Of a stretch of DNA of 11,036 nt, positions 1 through 6,475 are shown in pieces. This DNA is from JASFBA01 sp036172265 (GTDB lineage Bacteria > Chloroflexota > Chloroflexia > DTKN01). The stretch covers positions 1 to 11,036 of the forward strand of contig JASFBA010000114.1 of the NCBI GenBank assembly GCA_036172265.1, written 5' to 3'. The notes under the pieces were generated by a model, which saw only the letters and a program-made list of their open reading frames with translations, was not told where the DNA came from and did no database searches. A program made the position numbers and the translations under genes. Each line of letters starts with the position of its first letter. Within the stretch, counting starts at the first letter, position 1.

Positions 1-82
1 TTGATTTTTCCCTTTGATCGTTTGGCACACCCCGCCGGCCACGGCCTCCCGCAATTCCGCCGGATCCGGCGCTTGCAACTTC
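1..82 (-). other. Short gene-free edge, possible start of a further minus-strand gene
   Basis: This stretch lies downstream of the membrane protein gene on the minus strand and is cut by the window edge. One minus-strand frame, entered at a TTG whose first base is 76, is open to the edge. It reads protein-like: it begins LQAPDPAELREAVAGG and continues for about 26 residues without a stop. No convincing ribosome binding site precedes the TTG, and no better start is present in that frame after the preceding stop codon. It could be the first codons of a third gene of the operon, or chance. No terminator with a T-run is visible here. Confidence 0.2.
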
Positions 83-2128
83 TCAGTGCAGCAGGAGGTA
101 GACGAGCAGGACGACCCCCTGGAAGAGGGTATAGCCAAGCAGGCTCAGGACATCTCCTACCCCCCGCCAGGAAAAGAGTTCGCGGCCGGCCAGAAGGAGG
201 AGCACCATCCCCCATATCGTTCCCAGCGCCCACCAGAGGAGGAAGAGGGGCTGGACAAGGCCGGTGGTGGCCAGGGCGAGGAGAACGAGGGCTAAAATGA
301 CACGTGGGGACTGGATTCGGGGGTAAAGGGCGAAGGTTCGTCCAAAGGAGCCAGACTGTTCATAGGCCTCGGCCAGTGTGCTCAGGAGGAAGGAGGCAAA
401 GGGCCATTCGGCCAGAGCCAGCAGGCCCACAACTACGGCGGTCAGGAGCACCATAGGCAGGCCGCGCTCGTAGAAGGTGGGGGAAAGTGCAAGGAGAGCA
501 AGCGGCCTGGAAAGCGGTGGAAAGAGGCCCTCTTCGCCCAGGACCAAGAGGGCGGGAAAGAGGGCGAGGAGCAGGGCCGCATTCCGGGCCCGGCGTTGCT
601 CTCGGCGCTGCTCAGTCTTTTGTTCCTCCTCGGCCTTCTTCTCAGCCGTTTCGCCGACACTTTCCCACGGCAGGTCGGACGGGATGGAGGGGACAAAGCC
701 GGGCCGTTTGAAGAGGCCTTCGGCCGTTTCCTCCTCCTTCGGGCCGGCCCAACGGCGCAGGGTGGCCCGGGGCTCTCGGAGCATCAACAGGAACTCGGCC
801 TCGCCATGTTCCTGGAGAATGGGTCGTTTCGGGGGAGACGGACTGCTTTCATGGGCCCGGACGACGCCCAGGTGGACTCTTTCTCGCAGTTCCTCAAAGC
901 CGGGCAGGAGGGAGGAGAAGAGCACACCCCGGCGTAGTCCGGCCCCGTAGAAGAGGCTGTAGAGGGCGTGCCAGAAGGTCAGGCAGGGCCTTTGCACCTG
1001 CAAGAGGATGATGCCGCCCCGTCGGGAAAAAAGGGTCTCGCGGATGGTGTGGATAGCCGACCAAGGGATGGCCTTCCAGGCGCGGCGAGTGTACACCGAA
1101 GGGCCTTCGGCGCCGAGCAACCAGTCGGGGAAGAGGTCGCGGAGGAAGATGAGGACGAGCAGGAGCAGGATCATGCTCGCCTGGGCGGCGAGGAGGGCCA
1201 GGTAACCCCCGGAGAGGGAGGTAACTTCGTCCCGAGGGCCATAGGTGCTCAGGAAGGGGCCCAAGATGGGCCAATCGAGGGCATAGAGGGCATCGGCAAA
1301 ACGGTTGGCAAAGAAACGCCACCAGACCCCCAGGTAACGCCACAGGCCCAGGAGGAGGAGCAGGATGGAGACCAGGCGGACGGCCGTCGAGAGCCATTTG
1401 GGATGGGCGTAGGCATCTTCCACCCTCGGGCGGGGAGCAAAGAGGGATTTCCACGTTTCCCCGGGGAGGAAGAGGAGGGCATAGAAGAGGGAATAGGCCG
1501 TGTCGTCCACGATGAAGGCCAGGCCCTGTTCTCCGTGGATGGCCTGCAGGTGGGCGACGAGGGCATCGGCCAGCACGTTGAAATCGGAAATGTGCCAGGT
1601 GACGAGGAAGCCCTTTCTCAGGCCGGCCCCCCAGAGCAAAGGGTAAAGGCGGAACCAGGGGCCCAGTTTCAGTTTTTGTCCCTGAATCAAGAGGACCAGG
1701 CGCTCCCCGGGCAACGTCATCGAGCGTATGTCCACGATCTGGTCCCAGGGCACGAGGGCCCAGCCCAACCCCCGGCGCACCCGCAGGCCCTGCTCGTGCA
1801 CCTGCAGGGCAGGCAGGAAGTTGCGCCAGAAAGCGGCCAGGAAGAAGTAAAGAGCGGTCCAGATATGCAGGTTGAGCAACTGGTGGAGGACGTCTTCCCA
1901 GAGTTGGGGTGGGCCGGCCGGGATGGCCGAGAAGAGGAGAAGGAGTGGCCGGCCCAGGTAGGGAAAGGCCAGTACCCGATCCAGCAGTTCAGGCCACTGC
2001 TGGAAGACGGTTTGCCCGAGGGTATGCAGGTAATTCCAGCCGGACAGGAGGACGATGACCAGGGCGGCTAGTTCCAGAGGCCAGGCCAGGTAGAAAGGAT
2101 AGCGGTGGCGAGGAGGATGTTCGCCCAT
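83..2128 (-). CDS. Multi-pass membrane protein with a duplicated two-helix/PH-like module; function unknown
   Basis: I do not recognise a named family for the whole protein (681 residues). Hydrophobic segments are visible near residues 18-35, 89-103, 246-266, 317-332, 516-531, 557-575, 608-625, 626-648 and 660-680. The first 420 residues are an internal duplication. Residues about 10-195 and 243-420 each have two membrane helices followed by a soluble beta-rich region. The copies align at PWDQIVDIRS (128-136) with PWSAIHTIRE (355-364), and at LYPLLWGAGLRKG (161-173) with LYSLFYGAGLRRG (389-401). The helix-plus-strand layout resembles bacterial PH-domain membrane proteins; that is inference. 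A charged, probably helical linker rich in Glu, Lys and Arg (490-515) leads to a hydrophobic C-terminal region of about four to five helices, loosely Yip1-like. The ATG is 9 bases after the transketolase stop, with AAGGTGG overlapping that stop, so translation is probably coupled. A membrane sensor or scaffold role would be a guess. Confidence 0.85.
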   Translation of the reverse strand: MGEHPPRHRYPFYLAWPLELAALVIVLLSGWNYLHTLGQTVFQQWPELLDRVLAFPYLGRPLLLLFSAIPAGPPQLWEDVLHQLLNLHIWTALYFFLAAFWRNFLPALQVHEQGLRVRRGLGWALVPWDQIVDIRSMTLPGERLVLLIQGQKLKLGPWFRLYPLLWGAGLRKGFLVTWHISDFNVLADALVAHLQAIHGEQGLAFIVDDTAYSLFYALLFLPGETWKSLFAPRPRVEDAYAHPKWLSTAVRLVSILLLLLGLWRYLGVWWRFFANRFADALYALDWPILGPFLSTYGPRDEVTSLSGGYLALLAAQASMILLLLVLIFLRDLFPDWLLGAEGPSVYTRRAWKAIPWSAIHTIRETLFSRRGGIILLQVQRPCLTFWHALYSLFYGAGLRRGVLFSSLLPGFEELRERVHLGVVRAHESSPSPPKRPILQEHGEAEFLLMLREPRATLRRWAGPKEEETAEGLFKRPGFVPSIPSDLPWESVGETAEKKAEEEQKTEQRREQRRARNAALLLALFPALLVLGEEGLFPPLSRPLALLALSPTFYERGLPMVLLTAVVVGLLALAEWPFASFLLSTLAEAYEQSGSFGRTFALYPRIQSPRVILALVLLALATTGLVQPLFLLWWALGTIWGMVLLLLAGRELFSWRGVGDVLSLLGYTLFQGVVLLVYLLLH

Positions 2129-2137
2129 TTCCCCACC

Positions 2138-4507
2138 TTACGGCAGTTCCTCTTTCTCCGCCGCTTCGAGCAGTTCGCGCAGGCGGGCCAGGCGACGGGG
2201 GCGTTCCCGGGCGAAGCGTTCGATGCCCTCCAGAATCCAGTGGGGCGAAAGGTGGGCCTCTTCCAGGACTTCGTCCACCGTGCCGCCGGTGCGCCAGCGG
2301 TTATCCCAATCGGCGGAAAGGGCATATTCCTCGGCCAGCGGGTTGAAGATCCAATCGTGCATGAGCCAGCGGGCCTGGGTGGTGATAAAGGTTGAGTCGA
2401 GCAGATCGGCCGGCGAGAGGACTTCCCGGCGGTATTCCTCCGGCTGTCGTTCGAAGAGTTGGGGACTGATGGCGGCCACGATCTTGACGTTGAGGCCGCG
2501 CCGGTCCAGTTCCGGCAGGATTTTGCAGATGGCGGACATGGCGCTGGTGCCTTGGACGATCACGGTGCCCATTCTGGGCCGGCCGGGGCGGTAGTTGCGG
2601 ACGATATAGGCTCCCCGGGCGGCTTCAAAGTGCGAGGGTATCCCCAGGGCCTGCCGGTCGGGGATGGGGATGGGTGGGCGAGTTAGATGCAGGGCGATGA
2701 GGGGAGCGTCCAGGTGAAGCGCCGCGCCCAGGACGACGGGCACTTCGTTATACTCCCAGGGATGGAGGTTGATGATCTGCCCTTTAGGGAAAAGTTGCGT
2801 AACACCAGGAGCAAAAATGCCGAAGTGGGTGCGCGAGTCGTCGGCCGTTTCCGGGCCGGAATGTCCTGCTACCCAGATGATCTTGCCCACCTTCCATTGG
2901 CAATCCTGGGCCAGTTGGCTGAAGAGGCGGAAGGGGCCGTACTTGAGGTAGGCGAAGGAGCCGTAGGTGGAGCAGGCCCCGTAGAAGCCGTCGAACTCTT
3001 CCTCCGGGTTTTCGGCAAAGTTGACAGTGGCCACGCCGGTGAGGATGCCGGCGTTGGCGAACTCGGTGATCTCCTGGGGGAGCATGACGCCCTCGGGGCT
3101 GCCGTAACGTTCGTACCAGCCGTAGCCGGGGAAATCGCCCCAGCCGCGGGCGAAGCCGATGATGTTGGTAGATTCGGCCAGATCTGCCGAGCAGGCCAGG
3201 AAGAGGGGCCGGCCATAGTGCTCATGCCCGAAGGCGTTGACCCAGGCTCCCCAGCGGTAGAGGGCCTGGCGGTTGGGCACCTCGGTGCCCGGGGCCACGT
3301 ATATCTCCGCCGGGTAGTTGCGGTAGTCGTAGAGGCGCTCGTCCCGGAAGGGATTGCCCCGCTTCCCCAGTCGGAAGGTGGGGATTTCCTCGGGTACGCT
3401 CTCGCCCAATTCCACCAGGCGCTCCGCCAAATAGTCCACCAGGGCCTGATCGCGTCGGAGGACCTGGACGACGACCTCCAGATTGGCCCGAAATTGGGCG
3501 CGGAGCGCCTCCGGGTCTTTGGGGGCTGGTTCGCCCATGCCCTGGAAGGTCACCCCGTACTTTTCGGCAAAGCGGCGTTTCGTCTCCCAGAATTCGGGGC
3601 TATTGAGTTTGTGAGGAGCGCCGTGGGAGACGTTATCGTATTTGAGGTAATCGCGCCCCTTGCGCGTCTTCAGCCAGGCCACGCTGGGTCGCCGGTCCGG
3701 GTTTTCCGAGAGAACCATGGTGAGGATGGCCTGGGCAACCGGGCCCCAGTCGTTGCCCAGTTCGGCCGAAAAGACGCGCCAGCCGTGGGAGGCGAACCAT
3801 TCGGTGGGTGTGCCGTAGACGGTGGTGCTAAGGGGATGGTCGTCGATGCCGTAGTCGTTCCAGTCAATCACATAAAACAGGTTATCCAAGGCCATGGCCC
3901 AGGCCGAATTCATGGCCTCGTGGTTGGCGCCGGGGGTCAGGCCGGCGTCGCCTTCCAGGGCGAAGACCTTGACCCCGTAGGCGCCGGCCCGCTTCAGGGC
4001 CAGGGCCTCGCCTACGGCGGCCGGCGTGCCGTGGCCCGAGGGGCCGGTGTTGTACTTGAGGAACAGGGTCTTGCCCTCCATTTCGGCATGTCCGGAGAGG
4101 CCCTTGTTCCGGCGAAAGTTCAGGAGGTCTTCCCAGAAGAGGGTCCGTTCCGGCGGGGCCGGCCGGAAGCGCTCGTCCCCGGTCTGCTCGTACTTGCAGC
4201 GCAGAGCCTCGTTGAGAACGGCCAGGGTGCAGTAGATTAGAGGGACGTTGTGGCCGGCTACCAGGATGAAACGGTCGGCGAAGCGTTTTTCGGGATGGCG
4301 GATGTCCCAGCGCATAACCCCGCTCAGGAGGAGGGTAACCAGGGCATGCACTTTGGAACGTGAGCCGCCCGGATGGCCGCTCTGGCGGTAGTTGAGGATG
4401 ATGTCGATGAACTGGTCAATGAGGTCTTTGGTCTTTTCCCAGTACGCAAAGTGCGGCAGCAATTCGCGGTAGCGAAAGGCGATCTTTTCTTCCTCGGCGC
4501 GAAGCAT
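2138..4507 (-). CDS. Transketolase-family thiamine-diphosphate enzyme, large variant (789 residues)
   Basis: Probably moves two-carbon ketol units between sugar phosphates in the cytoplasmic pentose-phosphate pathway, using thiamine diphosphate and a divalent metal. Family landmarks run in order: SGHPGG (43-48), GH at 85-86 (E. coli TktA His66 position), GHAEM with His140 (His100 position), and TGPSGHG (154-160). The cofactor motif has Asp187 in EGDAG and Asn217 exactly 30 residues later, as in TktA. DLAEST (442-447) and ITEFANAG follow, where Glu482 aligns with the catalytic Glu411 of TktA. DDSRTH has Asp557 and His561 with the Asp469/His473 spacing. The usual GDG is GDA. At 789 residues it exceeds the usual 620-680; much of the excess appears to be around residues 320-430, between the two cofactor-binding domains. 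I chose ATG 4507 because AAAGGAG sits 6 bases upstream and a promoter at 4620-4648 would exclude the in-frame ATG at 4657. Ketolase-type fold is secure; exact substrate is not. Phosphoketolase is an alternative but its hallmark motifs are absent. Confidence 0.9.
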   Translation of the reverse strand: MLRAEEEKIAFRYRELLPHFAYWEKTKDLIDQFIDIILNYRQSGHPGGSRSKVHALVTLLLSGVMRWDIRHPEKRFADRFILVAGHNVPLIYCTLAVLNEALRCKYEQTGDERFRPAPPERTLFWEDLLNFRRNKGLSGHAEMEGKTLFLKYNTGPSGHGTPAAVGEALALKRAGAYGVKVFALEGDAGLTPGANHEAMNSAWAMALDNLFYVIDWNDYGIDDHPLSTTVYGTPTEWFASHGWRVFSAELGNDWGPVAQAILTMVLSENPDRRPSVAWLKTRKGRDYLKYDNVSHGAPHKLNSPEFWETKRRFAEKYGVTFQGMGEPAPKDPEALRAQFRANLEVVVQVLRRDQALVDYLAERLVELGESVPEEIPTFRLGKRGNPFRDERLYDYRNYPAEIYVAPGTEVPNRQALYRWGAWVNAFGHEHYGRPLFLACSADLAESTNIIGFARGWGDFPGYGWYERYGSPEGVMLPQEITEFANAGILTGVATVNFAENPEEEFDGFYGACSTYGSFAYLKYGPFRLFSQLAQDCQWKVGKIIWVAGHSGPETADDSRTHFGIFAPGVTQLFPKGQIINLHPWEYNEVPVVLGAALHLDAPLIALHLTRPPIPIPDRQALGIPSHFEAARGAYIVRNYRPGRPRMGTVIVQGTSAMSAICKILPELDRRGLNVKIVAAISPQLFERQPEEYRREVLSPADLLDSTFITTQARWLMHDWIFNPLAEEYALSADWDNRWRTGGTVDEVLEEAHLSPHWILEGIERFARERPRRLARLRELLEAAEKEELP

Positions 4508-4513
4508 CCGGAA

Positions 4514-4520
4514 CTCCTTT
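4514..4520 (-). promoter_or_regulatory. Ribosome binding site deciding the transketolase start
   Basis: On the minus strand AAAGGAG lies 6 bases before the ATG at 4507. Upstream in-frame ATG codons at 4567 and 4657 lack a comparable site. A second AAGGAGG at about 4529-4535 on the minus strand lies partly inside a hairpin (4523-4538) and has no start codon at suitable distance. Confidence 0.75.
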
Positions 4521-4522
4521 CT

Positions 4523-4598
4523 GGCAAGCCTCCTTGCCTGGAGGCAGATGGGGCTTCGTTGCCCCATAGTCCGATGGCCGACACCTCGGCCCACATCG
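4523..4598 (-). promoter_or_regulatory. Structured 5' leader of the transketolase mRNA: three hairpins in series
   Basis: Three perfect or near-perfect inverted repeats lie between the predicted transcript start (about 4613) and the start codon. The first, 4572-4598, pairs CGAT and, after a 3-base bulge, GGCCGA with TCGGCC and ATCG around a 4-base loop. The second, 4548-4567, pairs ATGGGGC with GCCCCAT around a 6-base loop. The third, 4523-4538, pairs GGCAAG with CTTGCC around loop GAGG and partly masks an AAGGAGG; it ends only a few bases before the true ribosome binding site. No T-run follows any of them, so they do not look like a simple intrinsic terminator. I recognise no known riboswitch class. 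A regulatory leader is inference. Confidence 0.45.
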
Positions 4599-4619
4599 CT
4601 GAGGGCTTGGGTCGGCCAA

Positions 4620-4648
4620 ATTCTACTACACTTTGCTGTGATGTGCAA
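4620..4648 (-). promoter_or_regulatory. Predicted sigma70-type promoter of the transketolase operon
   Basis: On the minus strand TTGCAC (4643-4648) and TAGAAT (4620-4625) are separated by 17 bases, close to the TTGACA/TATAAT consensus. Transcription would start near 4613 and give a leader of about 105 bases. The -35 hexamer adjoins a TCCGAC box at 4650-4655, so a protein bound there could block or recruit polymerase. Confidence 0.6.
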
Positions 4649-4696
4649 ATCCGACATCCGCTCATAATTCGGCAGGTCGGATTATCGGTCCGACCT
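4648..4696. promoter_or_regulatory. Three TCCGAC boxes, candidate operator between the divergent promoters
   Basis: AATCCGAC occurs at 4648-4655 on the plus strand, AATCCGACCT on the minus strand at 4674-4683, and GTCCGACCT on the plus strand at 4688-4696. The last two form a dyad: AGGTCGG (4674-4680) and CCGACCT (4690-4696) are perfect reverse complements across 9 bases. The first box is also the reverse complement of 4676-4683. The array lies just upstream of the transketolase -35 and 37 bases or more upstream of the fabF -35, so one regulator could control both directions. The regulator is not encoded in this window as far as I can tell. Confidence 0.4.
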
Positions 4697-4704
4697 ATGG
4701 CCGG

Positions 4705-4724
4705 TTATAAGCGGGTGTCAGGTA
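4705..4724 (+). repeat. Short dispersed repeat, copy 1 (upstream of fabF)
   Basis: TTATAAGCGGGTGTCAGGTA matches a 20-base stretch at 6430-6449 in 17 of 20 positions, including an identical 11-base core GGGTGTCAGGT. Both copies are on the plus strand in front of genes. It may be a regulatory site or a fragment of a dispersed intergenic repeat. Confidence 0.45.
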
Positions 4725-4732
4725 CAAATCGT

Positions 4733-4761
4733 TTGCGCTCCCGGCAGGGACATGGTAAAAT
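4733..4761 (+). promoter_or_regulatory. Predicted sigma70-type promoter of fabF
   Basis: TTGCGC (4733-4738) and TAAAAT (4756-4761) are 17 bases apart. The -10 lies in the most A/T-rich stretch of the intergenic region. Transcription would begin near 4768, giving a leader of about 62 bases before the fabF ATG. No strong structure is seen in that leader. Confidence 0.5.
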
Positions 4762-4829
4762 ATTTTTCTAATGAGGCCGTATTGGAATATCGTTGGTAAA
4801 TTTCAACACTCGAATTCAAGGAGAAGGCA

Positions 4830-6071
4830 ATGGCTCGTCGCGTCGTAGTAACCGGGATGGGGGCGATCACCCCTTTGGGGTTGGATGTCCCTACCCTCTG
4901 GCGGAACCTGCTCGAAGGCCGTTCCGGAGCGGCTCCGATCACGCTCTTTGACGCCGGCCCCTATGACACACGCTTTGCCTGCGAGGTCAAGGGGTTTGAC
5001 CCTCTGAACTACATGGACCGGAAGGAGGCCCGACGGTCCGATCGGTATACTCAGATGGCGCTCGCCGCTGCCGAGGAGGCCATGCGCAACTCCGGGCTCA
5101 AGATCGATGCGAACAACGCCGAGCAAGTGGGCGTGATCATCGGTTCGGGGGTCGGGGGGCTGATGACCATCCGCGAGCAGTTCCATGTTCTGATCACCAA
5201 AGGGCCGCGGGCGGTCAGCCCGTTTACCATCCCGATGATCATCGGCAATATGGCCGCCGGCCAGGTGGCCATGCGTTACGGAGCCAAAGGCATCAACTAC
5301 TGCACCACCTCGGCCTGTGCCAGTTCGGCCCATGCCATCGGGGAGGCCTTTGAGGCCATCCGCCGGGGAGCGGCCGAGGCGATCATCGTCGGAGGGAGCG
5401 AAGCGCCCATAGACCCCTTTGGTGTGGCCTCCTTCTGTGCGGCGCGGGCCCTTTCCACACGCAACGATGCCCCGGAAAAGGCCTGTCGGCCCTTTGACGC
5501 CCAGCGCGACGGCTTCGTCATGGCCGAGGGGGCCGGCGTGCTGGTGTTGGAGGAACTGGACTTTGCCCGGCGGCGGGGGGCTACCATCCTGGCCGAAGTG
5601 CTGGGCTATGGGGCCACCGCCGACGCCTACCACATCACCGCACCGGCCCCGGAGGGTGAAGGGGCGGCCCGTTCCATGCGCTTGGCCCTCCAGCAGGCCG
5701 GGCTGCAACCGACCGATGTGGACTATATCAACGCCCACGGCACCTCTACCCCGCTCAACGATGTCACCGAGACTCAGGCCATCAAAGCCGTCTTTGGCGA
5801 GTATGCCTATCGCATCCCCATCAGTTCAAGCAAATCTATGGTCGGCCACCTCCTGGGAGCCGCCGGGGCCGTCGAGTCCATCATCTGCATCCAGACCATC
5901 CTAACCGGCATCATCCACCCGACGATCAACTACGAGTTCCCCGATCCGGAGTGCGACCTGGACTATGTGCCGAACGTGCCCCGCCGAGCAGATGTCCGGA
6001 TCGTGCTTTCCAACTCCTTGGGTTTCGGGGGACACAACGTCACCTTGATCTTTGGCCGCTACGAGGAGTAG
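4830..6071 (+). CDS. fabF: 3-oxoacyl-[acyl-carrier-protein] synthase II (FabF)
   Basis: Condenses malonyl-ACP with acyl-ACP in the elongation cycle of type II fatty-acid synthesis in the cytoplasm. The thiolase fold is complete at 413 residues, the family's usual length. The catalytic triad falls at the same numbers as in E. coli FabF: Cys163 in TSACASS, His303 in NAHGTST and His340 in MVGHLLGAAG. Lys335 (SSSKSM) and the C-terminal GFGGHN loop with gating Phe399 are present. The pocket residue 108 is Val where E. coli FabF has Ile. The ATG is preceded by AAGGAG with a 6-base spacer. In many bacteria fabF sits between acpP and rnc; here it begins its unit, with no acpP upstream, and rnc follows only after a 404-base repeat-rich gap. 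A GGCCGGCC octamer frequent elsewhere in the window is absent from this gene. Confidence 0.97.
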   Translation: MARRVVVTGMGAITPLGLDVPTLWRNLLEGRSGAAPITLFDAGPYDTRFACEVKGFDPLNYMDRKEARRSDRYTQMALAAAEEAMRNSGLKIDANNAEQVGVIIGSGVGGLMTIREQFHVLITKGPRAVSPFTIPMIIGNMAAGQVAMRYGAKGINYCTTSACASSAHAIGEAFEAIRRGAAEAIIVGGSEAPIDPFGVASFCAARALSTRNDAPEKACRPFDAQRDGFVMAEGAGVLVLEELDFARRRGATILAEVLGYGATADAYHITAPAPEGEGAARSMRLALQQAGLQPTDVDYINAHGTSTPLNDVTETQAIKAVFGEYAYRIPISSSKSMVGHLLGAAGAVESIICIQTILTGIIHPTINYEFPDPECDLDYVPNVPRRADVRIVLSNSLGFGGHNVTLIFGRYEE

Positions 6072-6103
6072 GAGGTGTTGGGCGGGGGTTATAGGGGAGG
6101 CTC

Positions 6104-6176
6104 GGGGCGACCTCGTAGGGGCAATCTCAAGAGTTGCCCCCATAGGTATCGGGCTAACGGTCGCCGAGGGGCGACC
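6104..6176. repeat. Nested palindromic repeat after fabF
   Basis: An outer stem pairs GGCGACC (6106-6112) with GGTCGCC (6159-6165). An inner stem pairs GGGGCAA (6118-6124) with TTGCCCC (6134-6140). GGGGCGACC at 6104-6112 is repeated directly at 6168-6176. Such nested G/C-rich palindromes are typical of REP- or MITE-like intergenic elements. No T-run follows, so it is not a standard intrinsic terminator, though the fabF message could end here. The plus-strand frame starting at GTG 6075 has low-complexity Gly/Arg translation and is not credible as a gene. Confidence 0.55.
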
Positions 6177-6185
6177 CGCCGGGGC

Positions 6186-6276
6186 GCCCTCACCTCCTCC
6201 CCCGGTGGGGGGTTGGGGGGGAGAAGGGCGATGCCGGCGGCTTTTTACTCCTTCCTGACCCCCCTCATCCAGGGGG
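6186..6276. repeat. C/G-tract inverted repeats in the fabF-rnc gap
   Basis: GCCCT (6186-6190) and CTCCCCC (6197-6203) pair with GGGGGAG (6217-6223) and AGGGC (6225-6229). A second stem pairs CCCCC (6260-6264) with GGGGG (6272-6276). GGCTTTTTA at 6239-6247 has a short T-run but no adequate stem before it. The alternating CCCCTC and GGGGAG tracts look like a dispersed intergenic repeat family rather than coding sequence. Confidence 0.5.
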
Positions 6277-6342
6277 AGGGGTGTGGCATGCCGCGCCCCT
6301 CCTGCCTTTGGGTAGGATGTATCGGGCGAAAAAGAAACGGGG

Positions 6343-6394
6343 AAACAGGACCGCTTCGCAGGGGCGCACCGTCGCTGTTCTGCCTGTCCTGTTT
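6343..6394. repeat. Perfect 9-base inverted repeat with 34-base spacer before rnc
   Basis: AAACAGGAC (6343-6351) is the exact reverse complement of GTCCTGTTT (6386-6394). The right arm directly precedes the A/T-rich TTAATAT at 6398-6404, a possible rnc -10 element. It could be an operator, the ends of a small inserted element, or a remnant repeat. The rest of the gap to 6475 holds a weak stem GGCAA/TTGCC (6410-6414 with 6424-6428) and the second copy of a 20-base repeat. Confidence 0.4.
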
Positions 6395-6404
6395 TGCTTA
6401 ATAT
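6376..6404 (+). promoter_or_regulatory. Weak candidate promoter for the rnc transcription unit
   Basis: TAATAT (6399-6404) is a fair -10 hexamer. At 17 bases upstream TGTTCT (6376-6381) is a poor -35 match. A promoter is plausible because rnc is 404 bases from fabF, but readthrough from fabF is equally possible. Confidence 0.25.
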
Positions 6405-6429
6405 GCATAGGCAACCCAGAGGATTGCCC

Positions 6430-6449
6430 TTACAAGTGGGTGTCAGGTG
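6430..6449 (+). repeat. Short dispersed repeat, copy 2 (upstream of rnc)
   Basis: TTACAAGTGGGTGTCAGGTG differs from the copy at 4705-4724 at three of 20 positions. It lies 26 bases before the rnc start codon, close to the ribosome binding site, so it would be in the message if transcription starts near 6411. Confidence 0.45.
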
Positions 6450-6475
6450 GGGGCTGTACAGGAGAGGATAGGGCA

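Noticed and set aside
968..2071. Plus-strand open frame of 367 codons opposite the membrane protein gene
   Set aside because: Composition is dominated by Gln, Glu and Gly, as expected from the complement of Leu-rich codons; no ribosome binding site or motif supports it.
2687..4240. Long plus-strand open frame of 517 codons opposite transketolase
   Set aside because: It mirrors a clearly conserved enzyme gene on the other strand; GC-rich codon use leaves antisense frames open, and the translation shows no family motif.
2138..4507. Identification as phosphoketolase, suggested by its length of about 790 residues
   Set aside because: Aligned motifs (Glu482 region, Asp557/His561 pair, DLAEST) follow transketolase, and phosphoketolase hallmark motifs were not seen.
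4508..4657. Fifty-codon N-terminal extension of transketolase from ATG 4657
   Set aside because: It would span the predicted promoter -10 and the leader hairpins, lacks a ribosome binding site, and reads unlike any transketolase N-terminus.
4803..5738. Minus-strand open frame of 311 codons opposite fabF
   Set aside because: fabF has complete catalytic residues in the plus strand; the antisense translation is rich in Gly, His and Asp with no recognisable domain.
6231..6247. Intrinsic terminator at GCCGGCGGCTTTTTA after fabF
   Set aside because: The T-run is short and the stem before it would have only about three base pairs.
6075..6401. Possible small gene after fabF, preceded by AGGAGG
   Set aside because: The AGGAGG is too close to the GTG, and the translation is Gly/Arg-rich repeat sequence.
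6281..6475. In-frame upstream extension of RNase III
   Set aside because: The extension lies in the repeat region and lacks RNase III similarity; ATG 6476 has a good ribosome binding site.
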